In this document: piece by piece, positions 23,640 through 31,540 of the stretch
Position numbering within the stretch: position 1 is the first letter of the stretch
Layout: every line of letters begins with the position of its first letter
Origin: JAYVJH01 sp043777595
Lineage (GTDB): Bacteria > Bacteroidota > Bacteroidia > Cytophagales > Spirosomataceae
Direction: 5' to 3'
DNA length: 64,000 nucleotides
Assembly: GCA_043777595.1 (NCBI GenBank)
Contig: JAYWHT010000089.1
Span: 1-64,000 of the forward strand
Translations under genes and position numbers: made by a program
The notes under the pieces: model-generated
Seen by the model: the letters and a program-made list of their open reading frames with translations, nothing else
Told to the model about the DNA's origin: nothing
The model's database searches: none

Positions 23640-24458
23640 GATTGTTTTTCGTTCAGGGAATGGGGGAGGAGTAACGGGAATAACGATATTATGAATACCA
23701 GACCTTGCGTTTTTTGAAGTATTAGGTATTAGATTGCTCAGATAAACTTGCCCGTGGCTAAACACTAAATTGAGCGCAAAGGCCGAAGTAAGTGCCAAAC
23801 CGTCATAAGTAGTAGGCGACCATTTGGGCATTTGTGAAACCATTTCAGAAACTAATTGATTGCTAACAAGCAGGTTGGGCGACATATACCTAAGCTCTGC
23901 CGTACTGTCTGATTTGATTGATAAATTGATACTTATATACTCGGAAATAGAACCAACTTTGACCGATTTGATATATTTGCGTAAATAGGCTTGAAGCTCA
24001 TATTCACCACCCACAAAACTCGCTGACTGAAAAAAAGGCGTAAATGGTATTTCGTTTTCGTTTTCGTCAAAACATTGTTCTGATTTTCGTACACCACGCT
24101 TGTAAAATTCTTTTCTTTTGAGTGTTCCAGACTCATAATAAACTCTGAACTCGCCATTCAGTATGTTTTTTTTATAATCACAAATCCAATAAAGCTGGCC
24201 AGACGGGTAGTAGCATTTGGTAAAACCTTGTTTTTCTCTGAAACCGTAGTCAGAATAGTTCTCTTCGGTTTCCAAAACATCGGCTTTGTTGTAAGTCTTC
24301 ACAGTTGCAAATTTTTTGTGAATGTCATGAAAAATCACTTCAACGTTGCTTTCAGCACTTACACGCTGAACAGTACTGTTGCCGCTGTCATTTTGTCCAT
24401 AAACAACGACAGAAAATAAAAGACATGTCAATAATAATACTCTCATTTTTTTGTTCAA
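23628..24458 (-). CDS. Secreted MORN-variant (YwqK-like) protein
   Basis: 276 residues with a signal peptide ('MRVLLLTCLLFSVVVYGQ'). The middle has MORN-like repeats: 'KCYYPSGQLYWICDYKKNILNGEFRVYYESGTLKRKEFYKRG' (in parts 'YPSGQLYWICDYKKNILNGE' and 'VYYESGTLKRKEFY'). The C-terminal half ('QAYLRKYIKSVKVGSISEYISINLSI...MPKWSPTTYDG') resembles the TonB C-terminal-like module of periplasmic Bacteroidota proteins. Such proteins are often named YwqK antitoxins by homology, but no toxin is present here. The role is unknown. Confidence 0.75.
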   Translation of the reverse strand: MNKKMRVLLLTCLLFSVVVYGQNDSGNSTVQRVSAESNVEVIFHDIHKKFATVKTYNKADVLETEENYSDYGFREKQGFTKCYYPSGQLYWICDYKKNILNGEFRVYYESGTLKRKEFYKRGVRKSEQCFDENENEIPFTPFFQSASFVGGEYELQAYLRKYIKSVKVGSISEYISINLSIKSDSTAELRYMSPNLLVSNQLVSEMVSQMPKWSPTTYDGLALTSAFALNLVFSHGQVYLSNLIPNTSKNARSGIHNIVIPVTPPPFPERKTIKKA

Positions 24459-24486
24459 TACTCAATCATTCTACATTCATAATTAG

Positions 24487-24906
24487 TTATGGGTGTGCTG
24501 CTACCCAGACGTCGCCATCTTCAAAGTATTCTTTTTTCCAGATAGGTACAGTTTCTTTTAGGGTGTCAATAGCATAAGCGCAGGCTTCAAAAGCTGCCTG
24601 ACGGTGAGCGCAAGCGACTGCAATTATGACAGCGATTTCGCCGATAGACAATGACCCTACTCGGTGATGAATCACTAACCGTTGTACTGGCCAGGTTTCA
24701 CCACATTTAATTGCTATTTTTTGCATCTCCAAAACAGCCATTGGTTCGTAAGCCTCAAAATCTAACTTCAAGACAGCCTTGCCCTTGGTATGATTTCTGA
24801 CTGTACCCACAAAAACCACCACACCGCCCGCCTCTGGCGTTTGTACAAAATCAGAACAATGCTGCTCGCTGAGTGGCTCTGGTTGTATTTTTATTTCGGT
24901 TTGCAT
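24487..24906 (-). CDS. moaE: Molybdopterin synthase catalytic subunit
   Basis: 139 residues. 'GGVVVFVGTVRNHTKGKAVLKLDFEAYEPMA' (in part), 'VHRVGSL'-type 'IHHRVGSLSIGEIAVIIAVACAHRQAAFEACAYAID' and 'VPIWKKEYFEDGDVWV', which carries the lysine that binds the precursor, identify MoaE. It inserts dithiolene sulfur into molybdopterin with MoaD, which is not in this window. It starts 3 bp after the TIM-barrel gene, so it lies in an operon with it without an obvious pathway link. Confidence 0.95.
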   Translation of the reverse strand: MQTEIKIQPEPLSEQHCSDFVQTPEAGGVVVFVGTVRNHTKGKAVLKLDFEAYEPMAVLEMQKIAIKCGETWPVQRLVIHHRVGSLSIGEIAVIIAVACAHRQAAFEACAYAIDTLKETVPIWKKEYFEDGDVWVAAHP

Positions 24907-24909
24907 ACA

Positions 24910-25797
24910 TTACACATCACATATCAGCACACACTTTTTGAGGGCTTCCAATTGCCCTGCCGCATCTTTGGGTGTTGGTACAAACTCTTGACCGATATAG
25001 CCTTTGTAGCCAGTTTCTACAATGGCTCTGACGATGGCCGGATAATATATTTCTTGGCTTTCGTCTATCTCATGTCGGCCGGGGTGGCCGCCTGTGTGGT
25101 AGTGATTGATGTACTTGCCATAACGGCGAATGTTACGGATATGGTCGCCAGACATACTTTGCATATGAAAAATATCATACAGTAATTTAAAGTTTTCTGA
25201 ACCTACCATTTCACAAAGTACTGCTCCCCATTCTACGTTATCGCATTGATAGTCAGGGTGGCTATCGTGCGAACTGAGTAGTTCCATGCTCAAAACAACG
25301 TTATTCTTTTCGGCAATAGGCATAATTCTCTTTAATACTCTCTGACAATTCAACAAGCCTTGATAGTCGTTTAAGCCACGGCGATTGCCCGAAAAACAAA
25401 TAATGGTCTTGATACCCATACTGGCCGCTTGTGGCAGCAATACTTCATAAAACTTCACTAACTCATCGTGGTTTTTGGGATTATTAAAAAAATTGTCCAA
25501 TCCCATACCCTTAGGCCAAGTTCCCCAGCCCATGGCACTTGTAAGGCCGTATTTTTTTAATGTTGGCCATTCTTCTGGCCCAGTGAGTTCTATTGACTTT
25601 ATACCGATTTCGACACAAGCCTTGCACAAATCTTCGAGCGGAATGCTTCCATAACACCACCTACTGACAGAGTGCATGATGTTACCTTTGAGTTTGATTG
25701 GCCCGACTGAGGCCAATACTTCAACTGAACTAAGTGAAGCCGCCGCCGCTACACCGAGCGACTTGATGGCATTGCGACGATTAAGAAGTGAGGTCAT
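24910..25797 (-). CDS. Hydroxypyruvate isomerase-like TIM-barrel protein (sugar phosphate isomerase/epimerase family)
   Basis: 295 residues. The N-terminus 'LLNRRNAIKSLGVAAAASLSSVEVLA' looks like a Tat-type leader (RRNAIK). The barrel has 'GIKSIELTGPEEW', 'LSMELLSSHDSHPDYQCDNVEWG', 'NFKLLYDIFHMQ', 'YINHYHTGGHPGRHEIDESQEIYY' and 'YIGQEFVPT', with the metal-binding Glu/Asp/His/Glu expected of AP-endonuclease-2-fold isomerases. The substrate is uncertain. It is followed at 3 bp by moaE. Confidence 0.85.
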   Translation of the reverse strand: MTSLLNRRNAIKSLGVAAAASLSSVEVLASVGPIKLKGNIMHSVSRWCYGSIPLEDLCKACVEIGIKSIELTGPEEWPTLKKYGLTSAMGWGTWPKGMGLDNFFNNPKNHDELVKFYEVLLPQAASMGIKTIICFSGNRRGLNDYQGLLNCQRVLKRIMPIAEKNNVVLSMELLSSHDSHPDYQCDNVEWGAVLCEMVGSENFKLLYDIFHMQSMSGDHIRNIRRYGKYINHYHTGGHPGRHEIDESQEIYYPAIVRAIVETGYKGYIGQEFVPTPKDAAGQLEALKKCVLICDV

Positions 25798-25845
25798 ATT
25801 TATAGTTTTGAGTTATAGAGTTTTGATTTATAGGGTTTTGAAACC

Positions 25846-25881
25846 GAGTTGTTGAGTTACCATGCTTTCACTCAACAACTC
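25846..25881. repeat. 11-bp inverted repeat between desaturase and isomerase genes
   Basis: GAGTTGTTGAG (25846-25856) and CTCAACAACTC (25871-25881) flank a 14-nt loop. No T tract follows on either strand. The wording 'ttgttgagttttgagtt' recurs near 58980, so this may be a dispersed repeat rather than a terminator. Confidence 0.5.
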
Positions 25882-25905
25882 AAAACTCAATAACCCAACA
25901 ACTAT

Positions 25906-26895
25906 TTAAGCCAATATCCAACTAAATCTTGGCGTTTCTATTGGTTTGGCGGCACGCTCTACTACCCGAGCAAGGCGATTGGGGAACGCAATCAGATAGT
26001 CTCTGGCACGCTCTGCGCTGTCGGTCAGGCTTGGCATATTTTCAATGTCCCAGCGTGTCAATAAATCTCTAATTATCTCAACGTAGTCTTGTCCTGTATA
26101 AATGCCCAATCGTTGGGCACATTCTGAAAAGTGCTTAAAAGCCAGTCCCTTGGCTTGTCCAGCTTCACGCATATAGTGTGCGGGCATTACGATAGACTGC
26201 TTCATCATATCGGCAAAAGCTAACATCATTTCGGAGGCATCGATATTAAAAATTTGTTCTACAAACCCCGTGTAGGCTTTGTGGTGGCGGCCTTCGTCGG
26301 CAGCTACCATGCCGCAGAGTTTAAAAAGGGCTTCATTTCCTGCTTTTTTGGCGTGCATGGCCACTCGCTTGTGCGAGAGTTGCGTGGCTTTTTCTTGAAA
26401 ACTGGTATAAATAAAAGTACGATAAGGGTCATTGCCAGTTTTGATGTCAAAGCCGTCGGCTATCAAGTATTGCGTACTGTTTTCGACTTCACGCATATCT
26501 ACACGGCCACACAGATACAGGTAACGGTTGAGCGTGTCTCCGTGGCGATTTTCTTCAGCAGTCCACAGCCTCGACCATTTGCGCCAAGGGTTTTCTACGG
26601 CATTGTCGTTCATACCGTCTAAGCTAAACAAGTGGCTCTGATAAGTCGGCAGTGCTTCTTCTGTGAGCGTATCGCCAATCAAAACGCTCAAAACCTCATA
26701 AGGAAGTTCCATTGCCGCCTCTTTGATTTCTTTGACTTTGGTTATAAATCCATCAAAATCGGCACTGTTGGGAAGCATATCGGCGGGCTGCCAGTTGGTT
26801 TTGATGTTTTCGTACATTTCTTCAACGGCTTTACTGACGGTGTCTTCCAAAAATTTCATTACTTCGTTCCGTGTCTGGAGCAGTGAGTTTGTCAT
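25906..26895 (-). CDS. Acyl-ACP desaturase (stearoyl-ACP Delta9 type)
   Basis: 329 residues, soluble di-iron enzyme. The iron ligands are in 'TAEENRHGDTLNRYLYL' (EExxH) and 'VAADEGRHHKAYT' (DExxHH), with further Glu residues at 'LPTYQSHL' and the 'FQEKATQLSH' helix. It introduces a cis double bond into acyl-ACP, using ferredoxin. Length is usual for bacterial members. It is preceded 12 bp upstream on the same strand by the thioredoxin-like gene. Confidence 0.93.
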   Translation of the reverse strand: MTNSLLQTRNEVMKFLEDTVSKAVEEMYENIKTNWQPADMLPNSADFDGFITKVKEIKEAAMELPYEVLSVLIGDTLTEEALPTYQSHLFSLDGMNDNAVENPWRKWSRLWTAEENRHGDTLNRYLYLCGRVDMREVENSTQYLIADGFDIKTGNDPYRTFIYTSFQEKATQLSHKRVAMHAKKAGNEALFKLCGMVAADEGRHHKAYTGFVEQIFNIDASEMMLAFADMMKQSIVMPAHYMREAGQAKGLAFKHFSECAQRLGIYTGQDYVEIIRDLLTRWDIENMPSLTDSAERARDYLIAFPNRLARVVERAAKPIETPRFSWILA

Positions 26896-26907
26896 GTTTA
26901 GTTATTT

Positions 26908-27990
26908 TTATTTTTTTGATTTTGCTAATTCTTGTTTCAATTCTGTTGCTTCTACCGAGTTGGGCTTTGTCAAGGCCAATGCCGTTTTTACCCATCTGTC
27001 CATGGCTGGGGCATAGATTTTGTCAGTTGCTTTTTGATTAAATAACTTGACAATATACTGATAATCTGCTAATTGAGCTTTTGCATTTTTCAAATAATCG
27101 TCTGTTCTTGCTACTGCTTTTGCGGTTTGTTTATTGGCAAAATAATAATTTACCTCTGGTAACATCGTTCGGGCATTGGCTGAGGCGGCAGGTACGTCAA
27201 TCTGCAATAATTGTTTTCTGATTTGTTGAATTTTGGCCGCATCGTATTTTGCACCACGAGACCCATACAACGACGACATTACAAGGTTCTCGGCCACTGG
27301 TTTTACTTCTTTTGGGTCGTATTTTTTTAGAAACTCTTTATAATGGTCAATAAAATACTTGCCAAGCGGGTTGTCTATGTCCATTACCAATTTTTTGATG
27401 ACGAGCCATGTATTTTTATCGGCATACTTGCTAACGGGTATTGTTTTTGCATAATCTTCCATCACCTTTATATTGAGTTCGGCATCAGAAGTTACACGGC
27501 CATACATCGCCAACTCTGTCAAAAAAGACTCCGACCGCTCGCCTGCCGCATAACGGTTTCTATAATTGGCGGCTCTGGTTGCTGGGTTTTTAGCAGCTTT
27601 GGCTTGTGTCAAAACTTCCTCTGTTTTGGGGTTGGTCATGGCAAAGTGCAGGAGCGTTTCGTTACCATCAAAATACAGAAACATAGGCAACGACGGTATA
27701 TAAATTTTTTTGGGACTCAAAAAGCCCTGAACATCACCTGTACTAATTTCGAGTCTGTACGACACAAAATTTGGGTTATAAAAATCACCAGTGGCTTTCT
27801 CTTCCAGCACAGGTGCCATTTCGGCGCAGTGATGGCAAGATTTGGAATAGACCTCAACGAAAACCATTTTGTTTTGCTGACGAGCCTGTGCAAAAGCAGT
27901 TTTGATGTCAGTATTTACGAAGTTGATTCCCTGCGAAAATATTGGTTGTGAGATTGTTATTAAAAATAATAAACTAAATACACTTTTCAT
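26908..27990 (-). CDS. Periplasmic thioredoxin-fold protein
   Basis: 360 residues with a signal peptide ('FSLLFLITISQPIFSQG'). The N-terminal thioredoxin domain has the redox motif CHHC in 'VFVEVYSKSCHHCAEMAPVLEEK' and a cis-Pro segment 'YIPSLPMFLYFDG'. The 230-residue C-terminal region is all-helical, without a recognised domain. It probably reduces or isomerises periplasmic disulfides; the target is unknown. It lies upstream of the desaturase on the same strand. Confidence 0.87.
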   Translation of the reverse strand: MKSVFSLLFLITISQPIFSQGINFVNTDIKTAFAQARQQNKMVFVEVYSKSCHHCAEMAPVLEEKATGDFYNPNFVSYRLEISTGDVQGFLSPKKIYIPSLPMFLYFDGNETLLHFAMTNPKTEEVLTQAKAAKNPATRAANYRNRYAAGERSESFLTELAMYGRVTSDAELNIKVMEDYAKTIPVSKYADKNTWLVIKKLVMDIDNPLGKYFIDHYKEFLKKYDPKEVKPVAENLVMSSLYGSRGAKYDAAKIQQIRKQLLQIDVPAASANARTMLPEVNYYFANKQTAKAVARTDDYLKNAKAQLADYQYIVKLFNQKATDKIYAPAMDRWVKTALALTKPNSVEATELKQELAKSKK

Positions 27991-28012
27991 TTTATTGTAA
28001 TTTTCTTTAAGT

Positions 28013-28438
28013 TCAAATACTAATCTTCTTTATTGTGAGGTCAAAGCTATTTCCAAATTTTCTTTTGAATGGTACAAAAATTAAGGCTACTGGCAAAGCA
28101 ATTAGTGATACAGAAACTTTACCAACTATTAAGTACTTGACGATAAACATAACTATTGTCAAGCCCATCAGAAACCCTGCTGCAGCCTGATAGCTTAAAT
28201 TTGGCTCGATCGTTATTATTTGTGTTTGCCCAGCATTGAGTATTATGTCTTTTTTAATATAATGTGCGTTTTCAAAAACTTCGATTGTATATTTTCCAGC
28301 TTCAAATTCTTGACTTAGTTCGGGGCTTTGGCAATCAACCTCACCAATTATAGAGCTATTAACCCTAATTTCGTATTTTTTTGCTTTAAACATCGCCTGC
28401 CCAATTTTATTGAGTCTAAACTGTAAATGATTTTGCAT
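28013..28438 (-). CDS. Hypothetical protein with two membrane segments
   Basis: 141 residues. A small beta-rich N-terminal domain ('YEIRVNSSIIGEVDCQ...FEAGKYTIEVFENAHYIKKDI') resembles PEGA-like modules. It is followed by helices 'AAAGFLMGLTIVMFIVKYLIVG' and 'VSVSLIALPVALIFVPF'. I do not recognise a family. It is transcribed ahead of the thioredoxin-like gene, with a 22-bp gap. The start could be Met1 or Met16 (MFKAKKYEI). Confidence 0.65.
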   Translation of the reverse strand: MQNHLQFRLNKIGQAMFKAKKYEIRVNSSIIGEVDCQSPELSQEFEAGKYTIEVFENAHYIKKDIILNAGQTQIITIEPNLSYQAAAGFLMGLTIVMFIVKYLIVGKVSVSLIALPVALIFVPFKRKFGNSFDLTIKKISI

Positions 28439-28464
28439 TTTATTTGATATGCTTTTTTATGGTA

Positions 28465-29127
28465 TCAGTCTAAGAGTTTTTGTAGCGTTTTGATATTACT
28501 TTGCTCGTCAAAAATAGCACTCAAAGGAATATTGAAACCTGTTACGACATAGCTTTCGATGTCTTGACCCATTACTAAGGTTTTGGCTGGAAAATAAGTG
28601 TCTGTATTTTCAGAAGGCAGTATATGCTGTTCGATGGTTTATTTGACAGGGTCTATTATCCAATATTCTTTAATGCCGTGCTGTGCATAGTCTTGTTTTT
28701 TGATGGTATGGTCGTTTTTTGATGTGCGTTTCGATAGTATTTCTACTACAAAATCGGGTGCTGGAAAAAGTACTTGGTCATTTTTAAAATGCTGTGCTTT
28801 GTCGCTTTCAAAAAAACAAATATCTGGCTCATAGTCATTTCGAGTTAGCGCAATCATGACTTTCTCGACACCAACGACACCTAATTTTTTGAAGCTGGCA
28901 TATACACTCAGAAGTCTCAATAATAAATCGGATACTTTCCAATGCGCTCTTTTGACGGGCGAATGTAGCACGGGTTGGCCATTGATAAACTCTGCTTTTT
29001 GGCCTTCGTCAATCCATTCTCTGAACTGATGGCGGCGTTGGGCTTCGTCATTAAGTACTTTTTGAACTTGTTGTAATACCAATACAGCATCGGAATTGGC
29101 CAAAATTCTATTAGCGAGTGTTGTCAT
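28465..29127 (-). pseudogene. Uma2 family endonuclease gene interrupted by one stop codon
   Basis: The first 162 codons are a typical Uma2 (DUF820) PD-(D/E)XK domain: 'YEPDICFFESDKAQHF', 'FPAPDFVVEILSKRTSKNDHTIKKQDYAQHGIKEYWIIDPVK', shown in parts. A TAA follows at 28639-28641. The same frame continues as 'TIEQHILPSENTDTYFPAKTLVMGQDIESYVV...LQKLLD' and ends with TGA (28465-28467). That is the expected Uma2 C-terminus, so a single nonsense change, probably CAA (Gln) to TAA, splits an otherwise intact gene of about 220 codons. The truncated product keeps the active-site residues. Confidence 0.82.
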
Positions 29128-29195
29128 TGTTTTAGATATTTCCGCAAAATTAGTAGTCCAATAAATTACAATTAGTCTGTATATTGAAAATAGGC

Positions 29196-29846
29196 TTATT
29201 CAATTGCGTTCCCAGTAGCTACAAGAATATATTTTTTAACTCTACGCAAAATTTGAAAAACTTGATATATATCGTCTTGGGTAGCTGGGTAAGCGTCGCT
29301 AATGGCATATTCTTTGCCTTTCATTACGACAAAAAACCAATTACGCCCCAGCACATAGCAGCCATAAATCAACTGCGTGTTCTGATTAAGTGCCTGTGCT
29401 GCTAACATTTCTGCCAATAATTGTCCAGCAGGGTCTGCATCAAATTTTACTTCTGGTTTGTATTCGTGCAAAAAAAAATAGGGTAAAGTTGGCTTTTGAA
29501 AACCAGTAGCTACTACCATATCAGCCGTTCCTGTTAGTTTTATGTCGTTTACAGTGGCAGTAATAGGTCTGTCATAAAAAACCCTAAAATTGGGGCCGTC
29601 AAGATTAACAAGCCGCATCAAAATACCGATGAACCTCATTTTGAGTTCTTCTTCATTCCAATAAGTAGCATTTGCTTGCAGTTCTAAGCGCAGGTTACCA
29701 AGTGTTTTTCGCTCCTCGTCGCTGATTGGTTCTTGGGCTTCAGTCCAGTCGAGTAGCCATTTAGGGTCGGTTATTCTATTCAAGTCAAAATGATAGTACA
29801 AATCCTGGCTTTGCCAATATTTGAAACTTTTAGGTATGGGGTCCAT
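29196..29846 (-). CDS. PD-(D/E)XK-like family protein, intact paralogue of the 8.3-kb pseudogene
   Basis: 216 residues, no signal or membrane segment. The centre has 'KLTGTADMVVATG...LPYFFLHEYKPEVK', which fits the D...ExK pattern of PD-(D/E)XK nucleases (Asp in ADMVV, Glu-Tyr-Lys in HEYK). Conserved 'YGCYVLGRNWFFVVMKGKEYAIS' and 'QVFQILRRVKKYIL' follow. The related but broken copy is at 8344-9004, where the ExK has become EQT. Function is unknown; nuclease or transposase-associated roles are inference. It lies beside the Uma2 pseudogene on the same strand. Confidence 0.7.
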   Translation of the reverse strand: MDPIPKSFKYWQSQDLYYHFDLNRITDPKWLLDWTEAQEPISDEERKTLGNLRLELQANATYWNEEELKMRFIGILMRLVNLDGPNFRVFYDRPITATVNDIKLTGTADMVVATGFQKPTLPYFFLHEYKPEVKFDADPAGQLLAEMLAAQALNQNTQLIYGCYVLGRNWFFVVMKGKEYAISDAYPATQDDIYQVFQILRRVKKYILVATGNAIE

Positions 29847-29880
29847 ATTTATAGATATTTTACTACAAATATACGGCTAA

Positions 29881-31311
29881 TCAATACAAAACCCAAGTAT
29901 CTTTGCCACCACCACCTTGCGACGAATTGACGACTAACGAGCCTTTGCGAAGTGCCACACGAGTCAGCCCGCCAGGTATCACATTGATATTTTCGCCGTA
30001 CAACACATAAGGCCGTAAGTCCACGTGGCGGCCTTCGGCTTGTCCGTCAATAAAACACGGCACTCTTGATAACGAAATAACTGGCTGTGCAATATAGTTT
30101 CGGGGGTTATTTTTTACTTTTATTCTAAACTCTGCATGGTCGGCTTTGGTGGCTTTTGGGCCAATCAACATACCGTAGCCGCCTGCTTCGTTGGCTTCTT
30201 TGACAACTAAGTTTTCGATATTGTCCAGCACATATTTCAAATCGTTGTTTTCTCTACACACAAATGTTTCAACGTTGGGAATGATGGCATCTTCGCCCAA
30301 ATAATATTTGATAATACGTGGCACATAAGCATAAATTACCTTGTCATCGGCTACGCCTGTGCCTGGGGCATTGGCCAAGGCTACGTTACCTTTTTTATAA
30401 ACCTCAAAAATACCAGGCACACCAATAAGCGAGTCTGGATTAAAGGTTTTTGGGTCAAGAAATGTATCGTCTAATCTTCTATAAATGACATCGACAATCT
30501 CAAACCCCCGAGTGGTTCGCATCTTGACATAACCCCCCGATACTACCAAGTCCCGTGCCGATACCAACTCAACGCCCATTTGTTGCGCCAAATACGAATG
30601 TTCAAAATAGGCCGAGTTATAAATACCGGGCGTTAGTACAACTATATTTGGGTCGGGTCTGTTTGAAATATGTTTGAGCATATCAAAAAGTCGAGTTGGG
30701 TAATCGGACACTGGGCGAACGTTGGTATTGGCCAATATTTCAGGAAAAATTTGTTTTGAGAGTTCTCTATTTTCGAGCATATAACTCACACCAGACGGGC
30801 AGCGCAGGTTGTCTTCGAGAACCAAAAACCGGCCTTTGTCGTCTCTTATCAAGTCAGTACCTGTGATGTGGCACCAGATTTTCTTTGGAGGTTTAAGTCC
30901 TTCGCAGGCTTTGAGGTAGCATTTTGAAGTTTCTATCAGTTCTCGGGGTACTATGCCATCTTTCAGAATCTGTTGTTTGTTATAAATATCATGAATAAAC
31001 AAATTGAGAGCCATAATGCGCTGCACCAATCCTTTTTCGAGGGCGTTCCAGTCTTGGCCGTTTACAATTCTGGGTATGATGTCGATAGGCATAATTCGCT
31101 CTGTGCCTTCGCCTTCTGAGTAAACATTGAACGTAATACCCATCGACATCAGCGTGCGCTCGGCAGAGTGGTGGCGGTTGGTGAGTTCTTGTTTGGTAAG
31201 CTGCTCGACACGGTTTTTGAACGACTCATAGCCAGACCTAATGCTACCATCGGCCTCAAACATTTCGTCAAAAAAAGAACCCGTGTCGTAGTTATTGAAA
31301 GAAAATGGCAT
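29881..31311 (-). CDS. Circularly permuted type 2 ATP-grasp protein
   Basis: 476 residues. 'SYESFKNRVEQLTKQELTNRH'-like start, 'MSMGITFNVYSEGEGTERIMPIDIIPRI', 'VLEDNLRCPSGVSYMLENR', 'VVLTPGIYNSAYFEHSYLAQQMGVELV', 'NLVVKEANEAGGYGMLIGP' and the terminal 'GGLTRVALRKGSLVVNSSQGGGGKDTWVL' (all in part) match the COG2308 family, a peptide-ligase fold. Members usually sit with an alpha-E domain protein and a transglutaminase. Neither is present here, so the enzyme is an orphan in this window and its substrate is unknown. Confidence 0.9.
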   Translation of the reverse strand: MPFSFNNYDTGSFFDEMFEADGSIRSGYESFKNRVEQLTKQELTNRHHSAERTLMSMGITFNVYSEGEGTERIMPIDIIPRIVNGQDWNALEKGLVQRIMALNLFIHDIYNKQQILKDGIVPRELIETSKCYLKACEGLKPPKKIWCHITGTDLIRDDKGRFLVLEDNLRCPSGVSYMLENRELSKQIFPEILANTNVRPVSDYPTRLFDMLKHISNRPDPNIVVLTPGIYNSAYFEHSYLAQQMGVELVSARDLVVSGGYVKMRTTRGFEIVDVIYRRLDDTFLDPKTFNPDSLIGVPGIFEVYKKGNVALANAPGTGVADDKVIYAYVPRIIKYYLGEDAIIPNVETFVCRENNDLKYVLDNIENLVVKEANEAGGYGMLIGPKATKADHAEFRIKVKNNPRNYIAQPVISLSRVPCFIDGQAEGRHVDLRPYVLYGENINVIPGGLTRVALRKGSLVVNSSQGGGGKDTWVLY

Positions 31312-31540
31312 AATTTTAGGTGCTGATTAGTTTATGTTAAGATAGATTTTTCAATCAAACAGTCGGTAATATAGTTTAGAAGCCTGTACTTTGCGACCAA
31401 TTTAGTCGTTATTGAGTTAATTAAAAAATTACGAGTACCGAATATACCCAAAAAGTAATTTGTATGTATGCAGTCATTAGCTTGATAGCCATACAGTTGA
31501 GTATTTTTTTGAGTTCAACCTATCCACACACAATCTATTT

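Noticed and set aside
25846..25881. Terminator for the desaturase gene
   Set aside because: The stem is AT-rich and no T run follows in the direction of the gene; listed only as a repeat.
27343..27951. 202-codon open frame antisense to the thioredoxin-like gene
   Set aside because: Low-quality, Phe/Ile/Cys-rich translation mirrors the coding strand; no start context or promoter.
6618..29127. Genome-wide stop-codon reassignment (TAA/TAG as Gln)
   Set aside because: pyrG, SusD and many other conserved genes end at TAA or TAG at their usual lengths; only small accessory genes carry internal stops.
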